This document shows positions 1-8,042 of a DNA stretch of 64,000 nt, piece by piece (position 1 is the stretch's first letter; each line of letters begins with the position of its first letter). The stretch is taken from the NCBI GenBank assembly GCA_034421295.1, contig DAOUKM010000003.1:62001-126000 (forward strand). The letters are read 5' to 3'. Both the position numbers and the translations under genes were made by a program. The notes under the pieces were generated by a model, which saw only the letters and a program-made list of their open reading frames with translations, searched no databases and was not told the DNA's origin. The DNA is from CAUZIR01 sp034421295. Lineage in GTDB: Bacteria > Chloroflexota > Dehalococcoidia > Lucifugimonadales > UBA2962.

Positions 1-477
1 CCACACGATGCTCGCCGAGTAGGCCTCTAGGACGGGACGGGCACGATCTAGGACCTGCTCGTTTCCCCCTGCGAACAGCGTTAGGCTGCCGGCCAGCGCC
101 CCCTCCCTGCCTCCGTCCATCGGTGCGTCGAGCATCTGTATTTTCCGCTCGCCGAGGGCGGCCCCGACCAGGCGCACTACGTGCGGGGAGTTGGTCGTGT
201 GGTCGATGTAGATCGCTCCGGGCCGCGCACCCTCGACGATCCCGCCCGGCCCGAGCGCCGCCTCCTCCATCTCCGCCGGACCCGGAACGCACGTGGCCAC
301 CACGTCGCACTGCTCTGCCACGCGCGCCGGCGACTCCGCCCACACCGCGCCCCTGTCCAACAGAGCGGCGGCGGCCTGCCTGCGAAGGTCGAATACCACC
401 AGCCGGTACCCGGCCTCGAGCAGCCAGCCGCACATTGGGGCGCCCATGTTCCCGAGGCCGATGAACCCTACTCTCAA
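1..477 (-). CDS. 3-hydroxyisobutyrate dehydrogenase-type NAD(P)-binding oxidoreductase (partial, 3' end outside window)
   Basis: The minus-strand frame stays open from a TTG at 477 to base 1, giving about 159 residues of the N-terminal domain. It begins RVGFIGLGNMGAPM, the GxGxxG-type Rossmann nucleotide site of the 6-phosphogluconate / 3-hydroxyisobutyrate dehydrogenase superfamily. The substrate-loop motif DAPMDGG lies near residue 120, where the family has D-A-P-V-S-G-G. TTG 477 is chosen because it puts the Rossmann strand at the N-terminus and no ATG or GTG occurs in frame between it and the upstream stop at 559. Family role: NAD(P)-dependent oxidation of a beta-hydroxyacid. The catalytic Lys lies in the missing C-terminal half, so the substrate cannot be guessed. 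Confidence 0.85.
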   Translation of the reverse strand, partial: MRVGFIGLGNMGAPMCGWLLEAGYRLVVFDLRRQAAAALLDRGAVWAESPARVAEQCDVVATCVPGPAEMEEAALGPGGIVEGARPGAIYIDHTTNSPHVVRLVGAALGERKIQMLDAPMDGGREGALAGSLTLFAGGNEQVLDRARPVLEAYSASIVW

Positions 478-558
478 CAGGCGCCTCGCCAGTTCATCTG
501 CAGGCCCGGCGGGAGCCGGACCGCGGCGGCGGAGTTGGCCCGGGGCCTCAGGCCGCCG

Positions 559-1584
559 CTAGCTCCACCGGTAGACCTGGACCCTGTGGCGGTTGCTCTC
601 GGTGACGTACAGCCTCCCGTCCTGGTCTACCCTGACCGAGACGGGCGCCCAGAAGAGCTTTTCTATGTGGGAAGACTCCTCGTGCGGATCGCCACCGAAC
701 TGCGCGGCGTCGGGTTCCAGGTCGGCCGAGGCCCGCGCCTCTGCCTCCTCGACGTTGGCGCCCAGGAACTCGTTTGCCCACGGGGACAGGGTTGCACTGC
801 CCCTCAGCTTGGCCACGAATCCGCCCCCGGGATCGAACACCTGGACCCGCTCGTTGCCCCAGTCGGCCACGTGTACGTAGCCTTCGCCGTCGACCGCAAC
901 GTCGGCCGGCCTGCGCAGCTCGCCGTCGCCGCTGCCGGGACGACCGTAGGTGGCCACGTGATCCCCATCGGCCGTAAATCGCTGGACCCGGTCGTTGCCC
1001 CAGTCCGCCACGTAGACCTCGCCCCGTTCATCAACGGTCAGTCCCCACGGAAGGTTGAGCTGCCCGTCTTCCGACCCCGCAGAGCCGAAGCCGGACAGAT
1101 ACTGTCCGTCGCGGGTGAACTTCTGAATCCGCTGGTTGCGGTGGTCCGCGACGTACAGGATGTCGTCGCTGTCAAAGGCGAGGCCCGACGGGCTGTCGAG
1201 CTGTCCCGGGCCGGTCCCGTGGACTCCCCAGTCGGCCACGAAGTCGCCGTCGGGCTCGAAGACCACGATCCGGTGGGTGTACTCGTCCGCGACGTAGACC
1301 CTGCCGGTGCTGTCTATGGCAAGGGAGGTGGGCGAGGTGAACTGGCCGTCGCCGTCCCCTATGCCGCCAAAGGTGCCGAAGAACTCGCTCTCAAGGTCGT
1401 AGACGGTGATCCTGACGGTCCTTCCGTCTATGTCGATGCCCCGGCTGACGGTAAAGATGCGCCCGTCCCTTCCCAGGGCCGTGTCGGACGGGAAGAAGAA
1501 CCCGCGGCCCTCCATGGTGGCAAGGCCGATCGTGCGGTCGTAGTCCAGAGACCGGGGTCGGGAGGTTGCGTCCGCCTGATCCAT
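559..1584 (-). CDS. NHL-repeat beta-propeller protein
   Basis: About 341 residues built of NHL repeats. Each blade carries a version of 'P.GLA.D..G.vYVAD..N.RIq.F...G' (for example YVADEYTHRI, YVADHRNQRI and YVADWGNDRV), about six blades in all, which is enough for one propeller. NHL propellers are protein- or ligand-binding scaffolds, often extracellular, but no signal peptide is seen here. The ATG at 1584 is preferred over an upstream in-frame extension to 1659, because that extension is low-complexity, Arg/Ser-rich and would run into the DUF1800 gene ending at 1607. The gene follows DUF1501 and DUF1800 on the same strand with short gaps, so the three are probably co-transcribed. Confidence 0.8.
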   Translation of the reverse strand: MDQADATSRPRSLDYDRTIGLATMEGRGFFFPSDTALGRDGRIFTVSRGIDIDGRTVRITVYDLESEFFGTFGGIGDGDGQFTSPTSLAIDSTGRVYVADEYTHRIVVFEPDGDFVADWGVHGTGPGQLDSPSGLAFDSDDILYVADHRNQRIQKFTRDGQYLSGFGSAGSEDGQLNLPWGLTVDERGEVYVADWGNDRVQRFTADGDHVATYGRPGSGDGELRRPADVAVDGEGYVHVADWGNERVQVFDPGGGFVAKLRGSATLSPWANEFLGANVEEAEARASADLEPDAAQFGGDPHEESSHIEKLFWAPVSVRVDQDGRLYVTESNRHRVQVYRWS

Positions 1585-1606
1585 CGCCGTTCGTTTTCGG
1601 TCTGGC

Positions 1607-3034
1607 CTACGCCCGCTGGAACTCCGGCGAGGTCGCCACGACCTTGAAGACATCGGCAACCCGCTGGCGAATCTCGTCTCCAGGGGCGGCGAGCCCGCCC
1701 TTCTTTTCTACGAAGGCAACCAGCGCAGAGCGCGTCGGCTCCGACAGCGAGATGGCCCCGAGCTGATCGAGGCACGCGTCGACAAGATCGCCTGCGGACT
1801 CGACCTCGTAGCCGTTGTCGGTGATCCTCTCGACCATGCCCGCAACGCCCGGGTTGTCCCGGTTTCCGAGCTGCTCTGCGGCGAAGTTGAGGCGTTCTAC
1901 CAGCGTGCCGGTATCGATCCACTCGAGGCCCTGGTGCCAGCCCTCGACCGTCGGGGGGTTCAGGAGCTCCTGGCCCATGTAGCGCATCTGTGAATTGCGG
2001 TCCATGATCTCGCGTCCGGGATGGGAGAACTCCCCGCTCAGCCTGAGCACCCCGGCCACCAGGTCGGCCGGGCTCTTGATCTTGGCGTACCAGGAGCTCT
2101 CTGCGCGGAAGAAATCGGAGTTGAACAGCACCCTGAGCATCTCGCGGATGTCGTAGCCGCTGTCGAAGTAGGCCTTAACCAGCACCTCGATCGCCTCCGG
2201 GTCACGCGGCGCCCTGTGCGGCCACTGGGGCACGGGCGGCTCGTCGGCGACGAAAAAGTTGTAAAGGTGCCTTGAGATGAATCGGGCGGTGGCGGGCTGG
2301 CGGCAGATGATCTCCACGATGTCCTCGCCGCCGAAGCGTCCCCTCTCCCCAAGGAACTCCTTCTCGCCGTCGTCGTGGTCGTCGGGCCTGTACTCAAAGC
2401 GCCAGGCTATCTTGCCGTAGGGCCAGATCGAGTTCCTGCGGGCCAGGACCTCCGTGTACCGGGCGTTGGCCAGCGTCCACCCGGTGAAGGCCCGGGCGCA
2501 CTCCTTGATGTCCTGCTCGGAGTAGTTGCCCACGCCCATCGAGAACAGCTCCAGCAGCTCCCTCGCGTAGTTCTCGTTAATGGCCCCGCTGTGGTTGTCG
2601 TTGTTGTCGAGCCACAGGATCATCGCCGGGTCCCGCGACAGCTCGACCAGCAGGTCGCGCAGGCTGCCCGCCCCGTGGCTTCGGAACATCCTGATCTGGT
2701 CCATCAGGACCTTGCCCTGGGGCACCTTGGAGTAGGCCGTGGCGAACACGCAGTGCCAGAACAGCGCAAGCTTTTCCTGGAGGGGAGCGCTGGTGGAGAT
2801 CAGCCTGTAGAGCCAGCTCGACCCGGAGCCGGCGGGCTCGAACTGGGCGGAGTGGTCGTGGTGGTAGCGCCTGATCAGGTCCTGCGACATCGACCGGGCG
2901 CCTGAGAAGTCGAGCAGCTCGTCGACGGTGGCCTCGTATCCCTTGAGGGCGTAGCGCTCGAGCTCTTCCCTGGTCGCGCCGAATCCGGCCCGCCTCATGA
3001 GATGCGCTATGAGTGCGATGTCGCTGCTGCTCAT
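1607..3034 (-). CDS. DUF1800 family protein
   Basis: The 475-residue protein carries the DUF1800 signatures: an N-terminal HLMRRAGFGAT segment, a central NENYARELLELFSMGVG motif (residues about 155-171) followed by AFTGW, and a C-terminal PPTVEGWHQG motif. The ATG at 3034 has a good Shine-Dalgarno (AAGGAG, 8 nt upstream). DUF1800 genes almost always sit beside DUF1501 genes, as here. The pair is widespread in Planctomycetes, Chloroflexota and Proteobacteria and its biochemistry is unknown. There is no Tat or Sec signal at the N-terminus. Family assignment is secure; function is not known. Confidence 0.9.
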   Translation of the reverse strand: MSSSDIALIAHLMRRAGFGATREELERYALKGYEATVDELLDFSGARSMSQDLIRRYHHDHSAQFEPAGSGSSWLYRLISTSAPLQEKLALFWHCVFATAYSKVPQGKVLMDQIRMFRSHGAGSLRDLLVELSRDPAMILWLDNNDNHSGAINENYARELLELFSMGVGNYSEQDIKECARAFTGWTLANARYTEVLARRNSIWPYGKIAWRFEYRPDDHDDGEKEFLGERGRFGGEDIVEIICRQPATARFISRHLYNFFVADEPPVPQWPHRAPRDPEAIEVLVKAYFDSGYDIREMLRVLFNSDFFRAESSWYAKIKSPADLVAGVLRLSGEFSHPGREIMDRNSQMRYMGQELLNPPTVEGWHQGLEWIDTGTLVERLNFAAEQLGNRDNPGVAGMVERITDNGYEVESAGDLVDACLDQLGAISLSEPTRSALVAFVEKKGGLAAPGDEIRQRVADVFKVVATSPEFQRA

Positions 3035-3085
3035 CTGGCTGGTCTCCTTGGCCGATTGCTTGGGGGCGCCGGCCGCACCCTGCGG

Positions 3086-4219
3086 CTAGCTTGAGATGAA
3101 CTCGAACTGCTCGAAGTGGCCGTTGACGATCGGTGCCGCATCCATGCCGAGCCAGCGCTCGAGTATCGTGCTGTAGGTGCTCCGAAAGTCGTTGTTGGCG
3201 CGCAGGTCGCCCTCGAGCTGGTCTCTCTCGGCAAGGGACGGGTACTCGCCGTACAGGCCGCCTTCCACCTGGCCGCCGATCACGAATGAGACCCCTCCGG
3301 AACCGTGGTCGGTGCCCGATCCGTTGTCCTGGATGCGGCGCCCGAACTCGGAGAACATCAGGATGACCACCTCGTCCTCGCGGCCGTGCTCGGCGAGGTC
3401 GTCGTAGAAGTCGGCGACCGCTTCGGAGACATCCTTCCACAGCTGGCCGTGGGCGGTGAGCTCCGCCGCGTGCGTATCGAAGCTCCCGTGCTGCGTGTAG
3501 TAGACGCGGGTGCCCAGGTCCGCGCACAGCACCTGGGCGGCGCTCTTTAGGCTCTGGGCGATGGGATTGGCGCCGTACTCGACGCTCGAGGTGTACTTTT
3601 CGGGGGCGGTCCTGAGTGTGTCGGCGCCCTTGAGGGCGTTCTTGCCGGTCCGGCCGAGGTGCTGCATCACGGATTCGCCGGTCTCGGCCCGCCCGTACAT
3701 CCTGGAGAACGCCTCAAGCGCGTATACCCGGAGAGCCTCGTCCTCAACGTCTGGAAACAGGCCGTAGGAGGCCAGGTCGCCGACGGACGCCACCGGCACG
3801 CCCTCGCAGCCCAGGGACCTGGGCAGGCCGCGGCCGAAGTTGACGCCGGTGAGCACGTTCTCTCGCGCCGGATCCATCTCGCGGATCACCCGGCCCAGCC
3901 AGCCCTCGGAGCCGATCTTGTCGGGCTCGGCGGTGTGCCAGATGTCCATGGAGCGAAAGTGGGAGCGGTTTGGGTTCTCGTAGCCGATGCCGTTGATGAC
4001 GGCCACCTTGCCCCTGTCCCACAGGTCCTTTATGGGCTTCATGCTCGGGTGCAGCCCGAGCTGATCGTCCAGGTGCAGTACCTGCTCGGCCTCAACGTGC
4101 ACCGACGGGCGCCAGTCGTAATAGAGCCCGTCGCTGTATGGAATGACCGTGTTTAGGGCGTCGTTGCCCCCGCTGAGCTGAACGACTACCACAGAGCGGT
4201 CTTTGCCGTTGGATGCCAT
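3086..4219 (-). CDS. DUF1501 family protein
   Basis: About 377 residues. It shows the family core VVVQLSGGNDALNTV near the N-terminus, LHPSMKPI, FRSMDIWHT, a TQHGSFDTHA motif and the C-terminal SEFGRR..NGSGTDHG motif. This block relates DUF1501 to the alkaline-phosphatase/sulfatase fold, and its His and Asp residues could bind metal. The ATG at 4219 is preferred over the GTG at 4228 because GGAGG sits 8 nt upstream of it. Many DUF1501 proteins have a Tat leader. This one starts directly at the fold, so it would stay in the cytoplasm unless it travels with a partner. It lies 51 bp upstream of DUF1800. Confidence 0.9.
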   Translation of the reverse strand: MASNGKDRSVVVVQLSGGNDALNTVIPYSDGLYYDWRPSVHVEAEQVLHLDDQLGLHPSMKPIKDLWDRGKVAVINGIGYENPNRSHFRSMDIWHTAEPDKIGSEGWLGRVIREMDPARENVLTGVNFGRGLPRSLGCEGVPVASVGDLASYGLFPDVEDEALRVYALEAFSRMYGRAETGESVMQHLGRTGKNALKGADTLRTAPEKYTSSVEYGANPIAQSLKSAAQVLCADLGTRVYYTQHGSFDTHAAELTAHGQLWKDVSEAVADFYDDLAEHGREDEVVILMFSEFGRRIQDNGSGTDHGSGGVSFVIGGQVEGGLYGEYPSLAERDQLEGDLRANNDFRSTYSTILERWLGMDAAPIVNGHFEQFEFISS

Positions 4220-4552
4220 CGTCTCCACCTCCGTCTGCAGGACTAAACGTAGCCGGCCGATACCTTCCTGCGCCTCGGTGCGAAGCGGCGCGTTCAGGAT
4301 AAGTTCGGCACCGGTTTATTTCAATCCCCGCCGGTGCGCTGTCACCGGTGATCGGCGGGAGTTCGCCGTGCGGCAGCCAGGAGCGGTGCCGGGCAGCGCG
4401 GCGTAGTTGAGGGGATGCCGGCTACCGTCGACTTGGCTCAGGGGCTCCACAGCCGCGTAAGCCCTGCCTCATGGATGGAAGGCAGAGGTGACCTTCCATG
4501 CTAGGGCGATGAGTTCTCGGTCGCTGGTTTCGTAGCGCCGGGGCTCGAGGCC

Positions 4553-4605
4553 GGAGTGAACCGCTGGTTAAGCCAGGCTACTCTGTCGACTCGATCCAAC
4601 CGGCG
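4553..4605. repeat. 53-bp dispersed repeat, copy 1, in a gene-free stretch
   Basis: Bases 4553-4605 match 6710-6762 at roughly 80 per cent, sharing GGAGTGAACCGC, AGCCAGGCT and CTCTGTCGAC. No gene is visible in the surrounding 4220-4637 stretch. On the minus strand a short open run (RRYETSDRELIA) at about 4500-4540 vaguely resembles an IS transposase N-terminus but is too short to call. The pair may be the ends of a lost insertion element. Confidence 0.5.
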
Positions 4606-4637
4606 GGCGCGACTTGACGAGGATCGTCCACGCTTCC

Positions 4638-4922
4638 TTACAAACGGGTTGTCCTCTGGACGTGCTTGCGGAGCGCTCCATTGATATCCGTTTGGTAGCC
4701 TCGACCGTCACGAGCGCGTGCCTTGAACCAAGCTATGATGTCAGCGTCCAGCCTCAGCGTAATCTGCTTCTTCACGGGTCTGTAGAAAACCCCGCGCCTG
4801 GCGTCAGACCAGTCGAGTATCTCAGGGGCATCGGTCGTGTCGATCCGGTCGTCGGGCAGAGCCTCCAGCGTCCTCATTTGCTCCTGCACCTCTGGCGACA
4901 GTTTAGTGATGTCCTTCTTCAT
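4638..4922 (-). CDS. brnA: BrnA-type antitoxin
   Basis: About 94 residues. The C-terminal half (ARRGVFYRPVKKQITLRLDADIIAWFK) is the BrnA ribbon-helix-helix region, with the usual alternating beta-strand K-Q-I-T-L-R-L followed by helix D-I-I-A-W-F. It neutralises BrnT and represses the operon. The ATG at 4922 (KKDITKLSPEVQEQ) lies inside the end of brnT, a 20-nt overlap typical of brnTA operons. An in-frame extension upstream to 4997 lies wholly inside brnT and is not used. Confidence 0.88.
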   Translation of the reverse strand: MKKDITKLSPEVQEQMRTLEALPDDRIDTTDAPEILDWSDARRGVFYRPVKKQITLRLDADIIAWFKARARDGRGYQTDINGALRKHVQRTTRL

Positions 4923-5220
4923 AGGCCTTCCTCTCGCGTCTCGTCGCTTTACGTGCTGAGATAATGCGCCCGATCTCTTCGCCGGTCTCTGCGTCAACTT
5001 CGGGCCACGTATGGACTACCATCACTGCTTGAGTACCCACTGCGCCGATGGTTCGCCTCCGCTGCTCATGTGGATATGGGTCCTCCAGAGTCGCAGACAA
5101 AGGGTCGTCAAACACGAAGGCGTCGACCTCTAAGCTGAGACCGTGCGCCGAAAGGTTCGCCTCGTTCTTTGCCTTATCCCAGGTCCAATGCAGGCTTAGT
5201 GGTCGTGCATCGAAATACAA
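4903..5220 (-). CDS. brnT: BrnT-type ribonuclease toxin
   Basis: The 105-residue protein has the BrnT pattern: WTWDKAKNEANLSAHGLSLE at the N-terminus, DP at residues 39-40, EQRRRTIG in the middle and the C-terminal RIISARKATRRERKAYE block (R-I-I-S-A-R-x-A-x-x-x-E). BrnT is a RelE-fold ribonuclease that arrests growth by cleaving RNA. The only reasonable start is TTG 5220; the family usually begins a few residues before the W-D-x-x-K motif, which fits. It is the first gene of a toxin-antitoxin operon with brnA. The 5221-5355 leader carries AT-rich promoter-like DNA but no clear operator. Confidence 0.88.
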   Translation of the reverse strand: MYFDARPLSLHWTWDKAKNEANLSAHGLSLEVDAFVFDDPLSATLEDPYPHEQRRRTIGAVGTQAVMVVHTWPEVDAETGEEIGRIISARKATRRERKAYEEGHH

Positions 5221-5355
5221 AATTGTAGTTACAAGATAAGACCGAATTCAATAAGTGCGTCTCACCTGTCGCGACAGGCAAATTCCTGTTGAGCGGAAGG
5301 AAGCAGGTGTTTTTCCACTCTGTCCGCATCGACTGACGCACCTAAATTCAACCGC

Positions 5356-5778
5356 TTAGCTACTCACCAACTCGATGCGGTCGCCATAGCGCTGAAAGTC
5401 TGCGGTGTTGAACGTGAGCAATCTGCGCTCACCACGCGCCAGCATGGTCGCCACGATGTTGGCGTCGTGAATCTGCCGGCCCCCTGCGGGAACGTCGCGG
5501 CACAGCGTCACCAGCAAGTCGGTCACCACGGGGCCGTCCTCGAGTACCTCGAAGCTGCCGGTCAACCTGCTCACGTCATCGAGCGCTTCCTCGCGGGAGA
5601 TTGCTACCGGCCAGATCTGTGGACGGGTGACGACCGACAGGTACTCGCGTATCACCTGACGGCTGATCCGCAGCGGTTCTGGGTCTCGAAACGCGCGTTC
5701 AAGGCTGGCCCTGGCCGCGTCGTGGTCTGGCGCGCCGGGGATGCGGGACTTCACCAGCACGTTGGTGTCTATGAACAT
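5356..5778 (-). CDS. PIN-domain (VapC-type) endoribonuclease toxin
   Basis: The 140-residue protein begins MFIDTNVLVKS, with the first PIN acidic residue in F-I-D-T-N. A middle acidic residue is likely near residue 44 (IREYLSVV). The third and fourth acidic residues are in QIHDANIVATM and TFNTADFQRY. These match the metal-binding quartet of VapC-type RNases. The start lies 7 bp downstream of the DUF7662 gene, so the two form a bicistronic unit in which the upstream gene occupies the antitoxin position. Another toxin-antitoxin pair (brnTA) follows on the same strand. Confidence 0.88.
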   Translation of the reverse strand: MFIDTNVLVKSRIPGAPDHDAARASLERAFRDPEPLRISRQVIREYLSVVTRPQIWPVAISREEALDDVSRLTGSFEVLEDGPVVTDLLVTLCRDVPAGGRQIHDANIVATMLARGERRLLTFNTADFQRYGDRIELVSS

Positions 5779-5785
5779 CGCGGGA

Positions 5786-6190
5786 TTAGACCCTCTCCTC
5801 GTAGAGGTCCTCTCGCCTGAGACTCAGGCCCTCCGGCCATACCGCGGTAGGGTGTGCGGGCCACGCCTCGTCGAGGGGAAGCCTGGGTACGTGCCTGGGG
5901 TGCGTTCGCCGGAACACCAACGTCTCGGCGTCCATGTCCACGTTCGCCGCCTCCCATCCGGCGACACTCCAGGCGAGGGCGTGGCTGTGGCCGCTCGCGC
6001 CTCGCTGATTGCCCCACCAGGGCCGGTGCAGCCGCGCGGACGGCGGCAGATCGAATCCGATGACCGCCTCGACCTCGTCGAAGGAGGTCTTCCACTCCTG
6101 CACCTGCAGGCTGGTCAGGTACTTGTATAGCTCCTGGTATTTGCCCCGAATCACCATCGCTCGGTACTTGTCCTGTTGATCTACGGCCAT
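5786..6190 (-). CDS. DUF7662 domain protein, likely antitoxin partner of the PIN toxin
   Basis: 134 residues. Residues about 16-85 match the DUF7662 pattern: GKYQELYKYL, then a region ending FDEVEAVIGFDLPPSARLHR, then PWWGNQ and WSVAGW. The ATG at 6190 has AAGGAG 7 nt upstream. DUF7662 proteins occur as free-standing small proteins, often beside toxin-like genes, and their function is not established. The 7-bp gap to the PIN gene and the upstream position suggest an antitoxin or DNA-binding role; that is inference from context. Confidence 0.7.
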   Translation of the reverse strand: MAVDQQDKYRAMVIRGKYQELYKYLTSLQVQEWKTSFDEVEAVIGFDLPPSARLHRPWWGNQRGASGHSHALAWSVAGWEAANVDMDAETLVFRRTHPRHVPRLPLDEAWPAHPTAVWPEGLSLRREDLYEERV

Positions 6191-6255
6191 GTGGCGTCTC
6201 CTTCATCCTGGCTCGCCACCGCAGAAGCGGGTGTCAGGGATGTTGTAGTGAGTTA

Positions 6256-6268
6256 GTGACTATATCAC
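6256..6268. promoter_or_regulatory. Dyad with embedded TATA upstream of the DUF7662/PIN operon
   Basis: GTGACTATATCAC is a GTGA/TCAC inverted repeat with a -10-like core. It sits about 66 bp upstream of the DUF7662 start. The arrangement fits an autoregulated toxin-antitoxin promoter/operator, but no -35 is obvious. The DNA from 6270 to 6399 holds nothing recognisable. Confidence 0.35.
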
Positions 6269-6399
6269 AAGTTGTCGGCGAAGACGGCCATCCTGGTGGG
6301 CGTGTGCAGGCACCTGTTCGCCTCCACAGTTAGGGCAGGTGTGATCGAAGGCAACAGCGCAATCGGGACAGAAAGTGCATTCGCGGGAGCAAATGAACC

Positions 6400-6706
6400 G
6401 CTCCTACAACGAATAGTGCTCCCTCGCTGCCAAATGAGAAGGATCGTTCAGGCGAAACGTATCCGGGTTGCGACCCCTGCGCAGTGCCAGTCAGTAAGTG
6501 AATAGCTGCAGCGGCACGACGTAGACTATCGGCGAAAGCGCTTCCGACATCCTCGGTAGAGCCACTGTGGCGTCCGCCACCGAAGTCATCTCCTCGTCAC
6601 CCTCCGCCACCAACGCCGCCAGTCCCGCTCCAGTGGCCTTCACTGCCTTCCCAATGTCCACGGCTCTGCTGTAACCGGGAGCGTCCGTGGCTACGAACGG
6701 GCCATG
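6400..6706 (-). pseudogene. Duplicated 3' end of the SIS-domain gene (dead copy)
   Basis: Bases 6400-6706 repeat 8039-8378 with about nine mismatches and one 33-bp in-frame deletion (after GTAACCGGG). The repeat covers the last ~110 codons of the SIS gene, including its stop. There is no start and no upstream half, so it cannot make the protein. The copy ends at GGGCCATG, 3 bp before a 53-bp repeat, suggesting a rearrangement boundary. Confidence 0.85.
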
Positions 6707-6709
6707 TTT

Positions 6710-6762
6710 GGAGTGAACCGCCGGTGCAGCCAGGCTGCTCTGTCGACCCTATCCAGTCGGCG
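6710..6762. repeat. 53-bp dispersed repeat, copy 2
   Basis: Second copy of the element at 4553-4605, in the same orientation. It lies exactly between the truncated SIS copy (ends 6706) and a truncated gene fragment (from 6767). It is therefore either the scar or the agent of the rearrangement. Confidence 0.5.
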
Positions 6763-6766
6763 AGCA

Positions 6767-6940
6767 CAAATTCACGAGCACGTCCGCCGACCCGTCCGGC
6801 GCAACCGCCTCGAACCAGTAGCGGTCGTAGAACCGGTGGTCGCTCGTGCCCACGAACGCGAACGGGAGCGGGACCTGGTGGAGGAGGGTGTCGTCGAGGT
6901 CGGTCAGCCCGGGAAGCTCCTGCGGGCGCCTTTCGTCCCG
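6767..6940 (-). pseudogene. N-terminal fragment of a DUF7064/DUF7065-like protein
   Basis: The minus strand encodes about 50 clean residues (ELPGLTDLDDTLLHQV, then FVGTSDHRFYDRYWFEA, then PDGS) before the frame falls into the 53-bp repeat and stops at 6749. The D-D-x-x-x-H-Q and Y-D-R-Y-W-F blocks look like the start of a family of ~350-residue proteins common in lipid or xenobiotic gene clusters. It directly follows the epimerase stop. The family label is from memory and moderate; that it is truncated is clear. Confidence 0.5.
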
Positions 6941-6966
6941 GGATCTTCCACCAGAACGGCGACGCT

Positions 6967-7905
6967 CTAGCCGATGGGCGGGAGCCCTTCGCCACGCCGG
7001 ACGTCGTTCAGCGTCTCCAGCACGCGCTGCCGGAACGGCGCGTACTCGACCTCGAACTCCTCCACGAGCCGCGAGTTGTCCATCAGGAATAGCTCCGACG
7101 AGTCCCGTCCGCCCTCGTCCTCGTCGAAGGCGATCTCCGCCTCCGGCAGGAACTCCCGCACGATGCTCGCGAGCTCTCCCAGGCTCGTCGAGTTCCCGCC
7201 CGAGTTGTAGATCGGATAGGCCGTCTCCTCGGCCAGCGTCACCCGCAGAAACACCTCCGCGATGTCCTCCACGTGCAGCGGCAGCGTCATCGTGTCCCGG
7301 TGGGGGAAGCGCACGGGTTCGCCTCGCGCCGGCAGCACCTGGCACTGCACGTGGTTCATCGACCCGCGCTCCTTGTCCGGCCCCGTGATATTCACGGGAC
7401 GCACCCCGGTGATAGCCATGTCGAACGCGCGGTTGTACCACTCCGCCTGGTGCTCATTGAATATCTTCGAGACGGCGTAGATGCCCGTGCCCAGGCAGGG
7501 GTCGTCCTCCGTCACGGCGCGCTCGCCGTGCAGGCGCTGCGGCCCGTAGACGGTGAGCGAGCTCGCGTACACCACGCGCCGAATCCCGAGGATGCGGGCG
7601 GCCTCGAAGCAGTTGTCCATCCCGAGGATATTCAGCCGCACCTGCGGATGCGGGTCGCTCTCGCCCGCTCCCAGCGCATAGGCGAGGTTCAGAACCCGGT
7701 CCGGCTTGCTCAGCGTCAGCGCCTCGACGACGTCGTCCATGAGCGTGATGTCGCCGTGCATGATCTGGATCCGGTCGCGCAGCGGGTCGAGCGCTGGGGC
7801 ATCCGGCGCGATGTCCATGCAGTGGACCTCGTGCCCGTGCTCCACCAGTCGCCGCATCACCCGCGGCCCGATGAATCCGCTCCCGCCAAGAACTGCAACG
7901 CGCAT
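6967..7905 (-). CDS. NAD-dependent epimerase/dehydratase (extended SDR)
   Basis: 312 residues. The N-terminal MRVAVLGGSGFIGPRV is the GxxGxxG site of extended SDRs. YASSLTVYG supplies the catalytic Ser/Thr, and YAVSKIFNE gives the Tyr-x-x-x-Lys pair. The ATG at 7905 has GGAGGG 9 nt upstream. Family role: NAD(P)-dependent epimerisation, dehydration or reduction of a nucleotide sugar or related substrate; the specificity is not readable. The gene is intact but is flanked on both sides by gene fragments, so its operon partners may have been lost. Confidence 0.85.
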   Translation of the reverse strand: MRVAVLGGSGFIGPRVMRRLVEHGHEVHCMDIAPDAPALDPLRDRIQIMHGDITLMDDVVEALTLSKPDRVLNLAYALGAGESDPHPQVRLNILGMDNCFEAARILGIRRVVYASSLTVYGPQRLHGERAVTEDDPCLGTGIYAVSKIFNEHQAEWYNRAFDMAITGVRPVNITGPDKERGSMNHVQCQVLPARGEPVRFPHRDTMTLPLHVEDIAEVFLRVTLAEETAYPIYNSGGNSTSLGELASIVREFLPEAEIAFDEDEGGRDSSELFLMDNSRLVEEFEVEYAPFRQRVLETLNDVRRGEGLPPIG

Positions 7906-7941
7906 GCCGCTAACCCTCCGCTGCCGCTGACGGCGGCAAAA

Positions 7942-8038
7942 CTACAGCACCCTACCGAGGAACGCGCCTGTGTGAATCGCGTTGCGAATGCTGTTGCGAC
8001 CCTGCGCGTTGCCGACCTGGTGCACCTCGATGCCCTCG
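7942..8038 (-). pseudogene. C-terminal fragment of an FAD-dependent oxidoreductase (dienoyl-CoA reductase/NADH-oxidase type)
   Basis: The minus-strand frame AEGIEVHQVGNAQGRNSIR..IHTGAFLGRVL ends at a TAG at 7942. It resembles the last ~30 residues of the FAD/NAD-binding domain of old-yellow-enzyme-type oxidoreductases (V-x-x-I-G-D-A ... A-I-x-x-G). It is cut off exactly where the SIS-gene 3' repeat begins (8039). Only the tail survives. Confidence 0.5.
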
Positions 8039-8042
8039 GCTC

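Noticed and set aside
181..1647. Long plus-strand open frame (488 codons) opposite the NHL gene
   Set aside because: Antisense shadow of a high-GC gene; no family resemblance, and the NHL repeats are clear on the other strand.
4480..4560. Possible IS transposase N-terminus (RRYETSDRELIA) on the minus strand
   Set aside because: Only about 20 residues, followed by a stop; not enough to claim a transposase.
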